Positions 54,801-62,000 of a DNA stretch of 64,000 nucleotides are shown in pieces. The stretch's first letter is position 1, and each line of letters starts with the position of its first letter. The DNA lies in assembly GCA_016788905.1 (NCBI GenBank), contig JAEURZ010000012.1:1-64000 (forward strand), in the 5' to 3' direction. The notes under the pieces were generated by a model, which worked only from the letters and a program-made list of their open reading frames with translations, made no database searches and was not told the origin of the DNA. The stretch comes from Elusimicrobiota bacterium. Its GTDB lineage: Bacteria > Elusimicrobiota > Elusimicrobia > FEN-1173. The position numbers and the translations under genes were made by a program.

Positions 54801-57800
54801 TCCATTCAAGAAAAGATAGCCGATATTTTCGATTTCATTGTTGAAGATTATGATATTGCAAATGAAACGATTGAAGAACTTCCCGCTGAATTAAAGAACG
54901 ACTTGCCTCATATCATTTCCCTTCGTCTTTACTGGGAGAATCGGCGAAATCAACTGCTTAACGTTTTAAATCAAAGGGACCATTTGTTGACGATGATTGA
55001 AGAAGCTGGGACAGAACCCAGCCCGGAATCTCTAGTAAAGATAACAGAAGCCTACCGCGCCATTCTCCGTTCTACCCTCAATTTCAAGGTGGCCGAACGA
55101 CGCCACATGGAGGAACATCGCGCAACACTCATGAATGATTCACTGCGGCACCCTCTTTTAAAAGCCGTGGGGGAAGAATCCCTGGTTCAAATGCTGATTC
55201 AAGTGGTTGACCAAACGACACGGAGAACCGCGCGAAAAAGCCGGGAACTTGGGAGAGAAGCTTCCCGCCTGGCGGATATCCAGCTTAATCTCGCCCGGCT
55301 GACTATCCCCATCATGGGCAATTACCTCAAAGACCATTCCAACCGATCGGCCCGTTCAGACCAGGCATCTCCCCTCCAATCCATTTCGGAATGGGCCAAA
55401 CCTGCGGCCTCGGCTACGGCAGAAATCGTTTCCAGCATTGGAAATCGGGTTCTCACCGTTGTATGCCCCTCAAACCAACGACGGCTAGAACTTCCCCAGT
55501 TAATCGCCGACCAGTTGCATGAAACCGCGGAATTACCCCTTTCGGCGAAATCAAACCGCGTGCTCAGCTTGAATTTTTCCAAAAATCACACCACCAACGC
55601 CGCGGCCGACTTTGAACTCATGGAACCAATCATCACGCAGGTTCGTGAAACAGAAAGTGCCATCCTCTATATCGACCTCACATCGTTGAAATCCTGGGCC
55701 GGTTCGGACTATTTCGTGGTGATGAAACGACTCCTGCGCGCGGCCACAGAAGAATCCACCCCCCCCCCCCTCCCCTTGATTTTCGGGTCCGACAGGGAAA
55801 CCCACACCCAAACCAACAACACCATTAATCGTTATGGAGCCACCGCGCACACGCTTCAACTTCCTGACCCGACAGCGGGGGAAATCGTCGCACTCTTAAA
55901 CAACCGCGCCCGAGCCTTGATCGATTCGAAATCGCCAGTCCGGTTTGCGGAAACCCTTTGGAAATCCGCCTTAGACGATGGGCGCTTGCCAATAGATCTA
56001 GATGAGTGCCTCGCTGTCTTTAATCAAGTGACCGGGAAAGCGATCCAAGAGAAGAGGACCGAACCCGTTGATAACGATGTTTTAAATTCCGTGATCAAAC
56101 TCCGCGTAAAACAAAAAAATACGATGGATTCAATTTTAAATCGAGCCGAAAGGGAAATCCCATTAATTCCCGACCCTGTAGCGAAACGTCGCGGGGAAGA
56201 ATTTCTCGCCCGTTTGAAAGCCCTTGATTCCAGCGATGCGGAGTCGGTGATTGTCTCCAATTATTTGGAGTGGCTTTTAAAATGGGATTGGAATCCAGCT
56301 CCCGCCCCGATCCCGACCCTCGAAGACATGGCCAAGCTAAAAGCCCGCGCCATACGGATCATGGACCAGCGAATCTACGGCCAACACAAATTGAAACGTC
56401 GTATTTTGGAAATGTATATGGGTTACCTGTGGCAACTTCACCAGGGAAAGAACCCGAAATTGCCCGTCATCGCGCTTCTCGGCCCCTACGGGGCAGGGAA
56501 AACCACAGCCGCCAGCGTGATCGCGGAAGTGTTCAACTTTGTGTTCAAAAAGTTCAGCATGGCGGCCGAGAATGATCCCCGCCGCATTCGGGGCTTTGAA
56601 CACTACGTCGTTGGGGCACAACCCGGTATTCCTTATGAGGCAATGACAGACGCCATGCAGCAGGCCAAAAGAGAACGGGAGGACCCCACAAAAACCCCCG
56701 ACGAAATCCATGAATCAGGCAAAGTCGCTTTTCTCATTGATGAAATTGATAAGGGGGAGCCAGGCCATTTGGGAGACCCTCGAAATGCCCTGTATCCCCT
56801 GATGGACCCTGAACAGCGCCATCATGTGGAGGAAATATTTTTTGGTATTCCCTGGAACTATTCCAACATGATGGTCATCACCACCCTGAACGACGAAAAC
56901 GCTCTTTTGCCCTCGTTGCGGGATCGAATGGAAGAAATCTATGTCCCACTCCTTGAGGACGAAGAAACGGTTGGATTGGCTTCCGACATGCTCCTGGACC
57001 GGATTGCGACCGAGAAAAACATCGTCTTGACCGATGGCCAGGACCTCGAAGACATTGATGCCTCCCTGTCGGCCCGGGTTCTGGATTTTGGGACCCCCCA
57101 AGAAAAGGCGGACTTGTTCCGGGACTTTATTGACGGCTGGGCCCCCGGGGGCCCCCGGGAACTGGGCCGCGCTGTTTCCGCCCTTCTTAATTCGGCCTTG
57201 GACAAGAACAGCGCGATCGCCGCGCAAGCAGGGTACGCCAAGGTTCCCCCCTTCAAAGTGCGAAAAGAAAATCTCCCAGAACTTCTGGGGTCCCGGCGAC
57301 AGGGAGATCCAAGAGCCCAAGCTCTTTCTCCCATCGCGACGGCTGGGGAAGCTCTTTTTTACGGTGAATCCAACCAACCCGGGGGGACTTCCGTTTGGAG
57401 CCGGGAAACGCCCAAAGAACCCGCCCGCCTCCTTTGGCCCCGTGGAGAATTAGAAGAATCCCGATCCCCCCGCGGAGGATCACGGCAAGTCACCAAAATC
57501 AAAGAAATGTTGCAAATCGTTTGGACCGTGGCACAGAAACGTTTTTCACGGAACCTCGCTGGAAACCGGTTTATGGTGGAGTTCCAGGGAGCCCCCAGTG
57601 GCCCAAGTGGGGACGAAGCCCTGGCCACCTTTGCCGCGCTCGCGTCACGAGCCTTCAATCACGCCCTTGGAAAAGAAACAGCCTTCTTCGGAGAAATTGA
57701 AGCCACAGGAAAAATACGCGAGGTGGGACAAGACATGGAACGACGTCTCCGGCGAGCCCGTGCTGACGGCGTATCGCGTTTCCATTTAAATGCGCGCAAT

Positions 57801-58865
57801 GATGATCTATTGAGCCTCATGCACAAACACCCTCGCCTCGCTGGATTTCTCCAGCGGGGGGATCAGGTCTCCCTTTGTCTGCCCAACCGAGAGGTCCCCA
57901 ACACTGAGGAATGGAAAGATCCTGACGGAGTTACTTTCAGCAAAAGACCCATCCATTCCCCCCTGCCGGGATCAGTGGACAACACTGTTTGGTCGGAAAA
58001 GGCCACCAAAGCAATCCTGGATTACGCCAAAACGAATGGTCTTGAAAAAAAATACCGCGCGGGAAGGGGAATCATTGAAATCACCGCCCCGAAAAAAAAG
58101 AACCTTCTCAAGCTATTAAAAGAAGCGGGCATTTCCGAACAGGACGTCCCCCAATTTTTTCTGGCTAATTCTGTGGATGAAGTCTTAACTCATTTAGACC
58201 TTCCTCCAGCCCCCCCCACAGATTCAAATCAAGGTTTGGGTCAGGGAGGATTTTTTCTGATCGCCATCATAGGGGTAACGATGTTGGCGGGATTAATGGG
58301 CTTTGCCTTCCTGGGAGAGACAACAACCGCTCTCTCACTGTTCGGGATAACGGCGTCAGGGCCTATTCAAGTAGGGGATTTCCTCCCCATGGCCCAAAGC
58401 CTGGGAATCGTGGGGCTCCCCCTTCTGTCCCTTTCCATATACAACAAGCTCTCCCTTCCAATAACAAAGAGGGAACAGGAAAGAGAACCCCGCTTAAGGG
58501 CTTTACTGGCCTTTTCTGAAGGGCTCGTGGATTCCGAAAGAGCGTTATTGAAATCCATCGTCATGAAAGAGGGATCAAACGATATCACCCTCAACACCCT
58601 CTCCACCAGAGAAATTCAGTCCATCCACCAGATGGCGGCACCACTGGCACCGAGGGTTCAAGTTCCTTTTATGGGGATTTGGCTAAGCTCTCGGGGTGAA
58701 ATTCTGAACACCTGTGAAAAAGAGTTAATTCGAAGGGGATCTCGACCTCAAACAAGTGCGGAAGACTTTTCCATATCCCATGACTTGATTCCTCGCGCTA
58801 CCCCAGTACACACAGATCCTTCGAGAACGCTGGAGGATTTAAGGGTGATCAAACGGCAGGTTTAA
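48858..58865 (+). CDS. Giant 3335-residue protein: Tiki/ChaN-like domain and two Lon-like AAA+ protease halves
   Basis: Approximate order: hydrophobic anchor (20-40); Tiki/ChaN-like domain (95-520; ITQIEDNHGD, LIGVEGAWD, IAGGFHTPG); first half with a degenerate NTPase-like part (about 955-1120), Lon-type AAA+ (Walker A GPHGTGKTE at 1304-1312, Walker B LLIDEID at 1371) and an S16 protease domain with the dyad S1633 (KDGPSAG) and K1676 (GGISEK), 43 residues apart as in E. coli Lon (S679/K722). The second half repeats this plan: degenerate NTPase-like part (about 2190-2350), YLEWLLKWDW and YGQHKLKRRIL as in Lon, Walker A GPYGAGKTT (2542-2550), Walker B LIDEIDK, and an S16-like domain where S2917 remains but the lysine position is Arg2962. 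Near 3130 are one or two membrane segments. The first protease is probably active and the second not. Confidence 0.85.
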   Translation: MPMFGFPLSCDRLMPTKKVIATVTALACFFSFITSPFLEASSLNHASVGNSRQHSENSLPQVTPQDQGGRIGPSSLLRESLWSLVGRQGWRVEGRLLPFITQIEDNHGDTPSQLAAVHLLDKVDSERGNEPLLIGVEGAWDILDISPLAALPPGEWRNRWFNRLLWRGDLTGEEYWMLMRSPTRVTLIGIDDPVLHQQHSEARRIVETSRKETELFLRDLATRVDRLKKHLFPPAWVILDKAFSDYDEGSISINELSVSILEKVSPTWMNENTPHLFYLAQIHKNPVDPKSVQKELKDMLSFTLTPAESQQLFSGSPMKNPDVFFNNIFAMADARKLTLPHTKKYAQQSLWSREIEPMALSKEVNVARRSLFTSSPSHPVASKLVQIKETLFLLRGIVALGLTPDDWLRFQTQNEFNDIQNLSDSIRELESNKWSREPRSPIPFSSTYVIQNAKRFYELAKLRDHAMADNLIKQARRVGATRSVVIAGGFHTPGMVHLFRQWGAPFEVLCPIPEHKVEPTLRALDAFQQPETRNRILHETATQLQAEENDAVQRWMNKLSSQNRRHLRKAGFGEPQALSVFWTSLKKDLTRWAYFLALFLREQWDFFQTLHGSQEKTAWAVLTAPIPPVMNLIPPSIHQTPAEYAPPLPQRESGEKIAEEFQSLVQQSRWVEAENFLWQLWTGHGSARLIGESFMALNLTDKEPRQARDLVASHLSPQALGLLGQGLMDYFQDRDLERLYERRKLNQTLLDNLNAIESNRDSAIHGIKTTLSQINQSLLDEANGILGVDSEGTPGFTLMDPMDPDTDAVVRQVKKDGEETTFLANKIKNLMDQWDTESSPDLLQETKKMVGKIKLHFQPTIKKILLPTATDHFTPAGQTRAKLSAYREWLRFTQSMEVSQRELARRAWRSAETLSRSIAQGKLADPTAYSTPLDRSAFGKIAVNRVGLDQTLSTLRTQERPIVVVSLPYEEAKNDVIQDLAHALTTTSLSTPGPRRLLRVRLSRLESDPKFRATALKLLMERAGELGGTALAIDLDEVGPLLENVEKPLEHLLQSWAGLDSPPPLVFISASRAHQDLLNTGGQDKSDVVTFPPSRDSVKSLLQTEAERIQTTSSCEIQPEVVSRLVDAVFSTGTVDFSEAIKSLRWAAAQALIHSASNGTPPVVTPHDLTLQEDARLRDLPLARQVRIVVGRVDDLFAQALNNLLANFESLSPNSPFYSSVEARLRHAVGLWHMFPKETNSSKEVRLSQEEIDTGVSNAWSFFNAHLMGLERQKQAVIDTYIKHELEQQGKSPHAPSDILCLVGPHGTGKTEIASLLAQYLKRKLIKIDAGGASSEEQILGTMSTFVGSQPGKIHLALEEEETDELVLLIDEIDKGSPVFWNALIQLLEKNQPLDSRYDTFKTPKRRIVIIATANDWSAIPDALKSRLQQSNFSEFSPSGLKRTAALFTWPKVAKRFEFPDSWARCDDPYPLISLVVDDYLERPALRELERIIERIHRAANLVAIDLDHKYHPVVMDEAFVRELLGSPVQRPQHMVRGDTPGQLSGLGVMGSGVGVTMPIQVIALPLEQVPGTPLLMTGGAAETMQASGQNALEALRGRSRRHPSDFDGSLPLSEIRLHVHLPPLQSEKDGPSAGMAMAVAAYSEITQRQVNPAIAITGGLLPNGQSFAVGGISEKIQAARIEGKSIIFIPSGNENDLKTHLERQNSDSEPVAIVSGGETTFFFNGEVDLQGISEEKIRRVPGGIYIRATDSPHLSADRQPTTVVLTKWIDDILDYPDAILPRGTIIPPLQKGEITTLTPRVETNQTSNDSEQDKGKIPVTPPEPTPSRNTIQGSFIPDNVYNRSASTPLSLSTGETMTPSEFLQMNEADDQLNTLERLLKSDSTEALPLFEALTRALWVLDPTRAGAIFNKLFNTLDTQNLLFPPSPRDDDGLGVPFLAHMVAAQDRATVDKHIYRKSNFIKILEGKLNSLKRYDANGTHSIQEKIADIFDFIVEDYDIANETIEELPAELKNDLPHIISLRLYWENRRNQLLNVLNQRDHLLTMIEEAGTEPSPESLVKITEAYRAILRSTLNFKVAERRHMEEHRATLMNDSLRHPLLKAVGEESLVQMLIQVVDQTTRRTARKSRELGREASRLADIQLNLARLTIPIMGNYLKDHSNRSARSDQASPLQSISEWAKPAASATAEIVSSIGNRVLTVVCPSNQRRLELPQLIADQLHETAELPLSAKSNRVLSLNFSKNHTTNAAADFELMEPIITQVRETESAILYIDLTSLKSWAGSDYFVVMKRLLRAATEESTPPPLPLIFGSDRETHTQTNNTINRYGATAHTLQLPDPTAGEIVALLNNRARALIDSKSPVRFAETLWKSALDDGRLPIDLDECLAVFNQVTGKAIQEKRTEPVDNDVLNSVIKLRVKQKNTMDSILNRAEREIPLIPDPVAKRRGEEFLARLKALDSSDAESVIVSNYLEWLLKWDWNPAPAPIPTLEDMAKLKARAIRIMDQRIYGQHKLKRRILEMYMGYLWQLHQGKNPKLPVIALLGPYGAGKTTAASVIAEVFNFVFKKFSMAAENDPRRIRGFEHYVVGAQPGIPYEAMTDAMQQAKREREDPTKTPDEIHESGKVAFLIDEIDKGEPGHLGDPRNALYPLMDPEQRHHVEEIFFGIPWNYSNMMVITTLNDENALLPSLRDRMEEIYVPLLEDEETVGLASDMLLDRIATEKNIVLTDGQDLEDIDASLSARVLDFGTPQEKADLFRDFIDGWAPGGPRELGRAVSALLNSALDKNSAIAAQAGYAKVPPFKVRKENLPELLGSRRQGDPRAQALSPIATAGEALFYGESNQPGGTSVWSRETPKEPARLLWPRGELEESRSPRGGSRQVTKIKEMLQIVWTVAQKRFSRNLAGNRFMVEFQGAPSGPSGDEALATFAALASRAFNHALGKETAFFGEIEATGKIREVGQDMERRLRRARADGVSRFHLNARNDDLLSLMHKHPRLAGFLQRGDQVSLCLPNREVPNTEEWKDPDGVTFSKRPIHSPLPGSVDNTVWSEKATKAILDYAKTNGLEKKYRAGRGIIEITAPKKKNLLKLLKEAGISEQDVPQFFLANSVDEVLTHLDLPPAPPTDSNQGLGQGGFFLIAIIGVTMLAGLMGFAFLGETTTALSLFGITASGPIQVGDFLPMAQSLGIVGLPLLSLSIYNKLSLPITKREQEREPRLRALLAFSEGLVDSERALLKSIVMKEGSNDITLNTLSTREIQSIHQMAAPLAPRVQVPFMGIWLSSRGEILNTCEKELIRRGSRPQTSAEDFSISHDLIPRATPVHTDPSRTLEDLRVIKRQV

Positions 58866-59093
58866 AAAAAGAAGTGTCTCTTCAGCCTCTTGAAGGGGGG
58901 TTTCCCTCTCCCTCTGGAGGGAGAGGGGCGGGAGAGGGGATGTTTTCGATGGAAGACGTCCATCCATCTCTCCGGATCGCTTTATCTTACAGAGGAGACA
59001 GGGAATCCACTTTCTTATTCCGTCGGGACCTTCAGAGAAGTCAAGAGACACCCCGGAAGAGAACCCTCAAAAACAATAACCGAGATTCCCCGG
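58866..59093. other. Intergenic region between two convergent giant genes
   Basis: It holds the REP-like element at 58877-58945 and no other recognisable feature. A short plus-strand frame covers it but is not coding-like. No clear bidirectional terminator is seen apart from the repeat hairpin. Confidence 0.5.
58877..58945. repeat. REP-like palindromic element, type B
   Basis: TCTTCAGCCTCTTGAAGG, then TTTCCCTCTCCCTCTGGAGG and GAGAGGGGCGGGAGAGGGGAT, the same block order as at 6478-6540. The hairpin CCCTCT-GGAGGG lies between the ends of the two convergent giant genes and might end transcription from both sides. Confidence 0.65.
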
Positions 59094-62000
59094 TTAGGCC
59101 GCCCGGCTGACCACTTTAATCTTTTCCAGGGCCTTCTTGATGTCTTCCACCGCTGTTTTGATCCCAATCATGGCCTCCGCCAAGAGGTTCTTCCAAAGTT
59201 CTTTCTGGCCCGTCAAGACGCGGACGCCCGCGGGCGCTTGACCCAAGAGCCCCATCAAGAGCGCACCAACCTTATTGAAATCAATGGCCCCATAAGATTC
59301 CCCCGCCAACGGCGTGACCGCCACTCCCACCTCGTCAGAGGACATCACGGTAAATAAGGGCAATCCCTGCTCTCCTTTCATGGCGAGACGGGCGCTCAAC
59401 ACCCCAGGCATTCCACCGTTCAAGTTATCCACCACCACAACATTCAATGGGGATTCCGGTGAATTTTGGTTCCATTCACCCGAGAGCTGGGTCATTCTCC
59501 CAAGGATCTCCTCGTTGACAGTCTCGGCCGAACTTAACAGTTCACTGGCGGCCACCAAGAGAACCCGCACGTTGGGGAGGTTCGCCAGATCACGCAGGGA
59601 CGCCGCCATCTTCACATCAGCATCCCGCAGGGTTTCCCAATTCAGTCGTGTGGAAGATTCCCCCACAGCCATCCGGCTGGCGATCAGGGCCGTCAGTTGA
59701 TAGCCCAACCAGAGGCGCACAGGCGTCACGTCCGCCCCCGCCTTCCCATGGAAAGCCTTGATTTCTTCCAGGAAACCCAACAGGCTCAAGCGGGCCATAT
59801 CTTTTGGCATACTCCGCTGGACCAGGGATTCCACCATCGTTTCGCCAGTCTTGGCCAACGATTGCCCCTCTCCAGAGAGGACCGCATGGGCCATCTCATG
59901 GGCGACCGCCGTCAACACCGCATCCCGATTCCCTCCCTGAACATGAATCACATAGGAAGATTTTCCTCCCTCGATAAAGGCCAAGGGAACCTTTCCAAAC
60001 GCGGGGGTCCGAACCGACTTTTGATAGGCCTGAAGATAATCCATCCGGTCATGGAGGACCACGGTCACATTTGGCCGATTTGCAGAGGGAATACCTTCGG
60101 ACGTCAGCATCAGATTCAGCATTCGTTCTGCGGCAACGTTTAACGAAGAATGGGTTAAGGTTAGACCAGGGGCCCCCAAGCTGTTCAGCGTTTGGCGGGA
60201 AAGGGAAACACCCTTCAACCCCGCGATTTCCCGTTCGAGGCTCGCCAACAACTCGTCATCGCTGGTTTCAATCCCCATCTCATTGAGGTAACCGGTCAAA
60301 CGGGCATCCACCAGAATGGCCGAGAGAGCGGGGTCCAACCGTGCCAATTCCGGCGCCAGGACATGCATGAACGCCAGGCTCCGGGCGCGGAGATCCTTCT
60401 GCTCGTTCCACATCCGGGATCCTGCCCGGGCGGTTGCCACGGCTTGTTCCACCTGGGCGATCCGTTTTAATAATACATCCAACGGTAACCCCAGATCGTC
60501 TAGCGTGGCTTCCTTTGGAAGCACAGTAGCCAACGCCACCGCGTTCGCCACCGACAGGGGGAGAGGCACCGTTTTAGCCCCAAAGGTCACATGGCCTTCA
60601 ATATTGACTCCTTGGCGCAGAGCCCGGAGCACAGCCGCCCCCACAGACTCTGTTCCAACAATTTCAAATTTCCCTTGGGGCGTAACCTGGGCCTGCTCAA
60701 CAACGTTCCCCATCACCCGATAGAAAGCGACGGAGGTCCCTTCAGGATTGGTGACCCAGTCAAAGGAAGGTTTCCCCAACGCCCCCACATTTCCATTGAT
60801 TCGCCGGTTCATCATCAAATCGGGCAAGCTATAGGGTGGCGTGTTGGGAAGAACATGAACTTCCGTATGCACGTGACCAACCCCTCCGGCGCCCAACCGG
60901 CTCATTTCACTGGCCATGACCGATAACCCACCCCCTGCCGTCGGCTGACCAGGGAGAAGGATGGCTTGACCAGCACGAACCCCAACAAGGGTTTCAGAAC
61001 CCATTCCAGGGATCCCCGTGCGAACAACCCCAGCGGTCTCCACCGCGCCCTGGGCCGCCGTTGGGGCACCCGCCATCCCCACCGCCGCCAGGAGAACAAC
61101 CACCGCCTTTTTCAACCCACCACCAAACCCCAGTTCCTCCCCCTCTTCGCGCCTCGCCCAAACATCAACCCCTTTCGCCACGACCACCGCTGAGACAAAC
61201 CCAACGACGACAGCCAAAGCAAAACCCAACATAGGGGCCACAACAAGCCCCGTGAGCGCCCCAGAAACCAGCCCCACCTGCATCGATTGAACCGCAAACC
61301 CACTGGCTCGATGAACCGTTTGCTTTTTGACTGTTTTTTCTCCAGAAGTGGTTGGATCCCTCTTTTTATCAATTTGATCAACCACGTCACTTCCCTTTTC
61401 CAAAGGTTTTACGCGCGAAAGGCGTTCAAGCATCGCCCAAGCGGAACCGACGATCTCAGATCTCACATTTGCCAAAGTTTGAAGTAAGCTATATTTAACT
61501 TCTGATCCACTAGAATTAATGGTCCGTATTTTTAGTTGAACGAATATCCCTTTAACAGATTTCTCCGTATTCCTTACAGCTAAAGCTTTTGGAGATGCAC
61601 TTAGACGAGTACCATTTTCTTTGTCGTATTGTTCAATTCGAGACACAACGGTTTGCAAACGTTTATCAACTTCTCTAAACTCGCGATCTAGACGATCCAC
61701 TTTCTCAGCATCCCCGTACGAAGTCCTTAGCTCATCTTGAATTCTATTGTATTCATTCTGCAATTCATCTAATTCTTCCATAAATTCATCCAATTCATCT
61801 TTGTCAAATAACGAAGAAGCCTCAATTTTCTCAACGGCTCGTTCTTTTACAGAAGACACTCCCGCTACAGGTTCGTTGCCAATCCACGCGGGCTCACCGG
61901 CCGATCGCGCCGAAGGGGAAAACTCCACTTTTTGCCCAGCCGCTTCGGCTGAGGGTCGGAGCTCATAACCGCCTATCCCGTCGGTCAATTCACCAACCGC

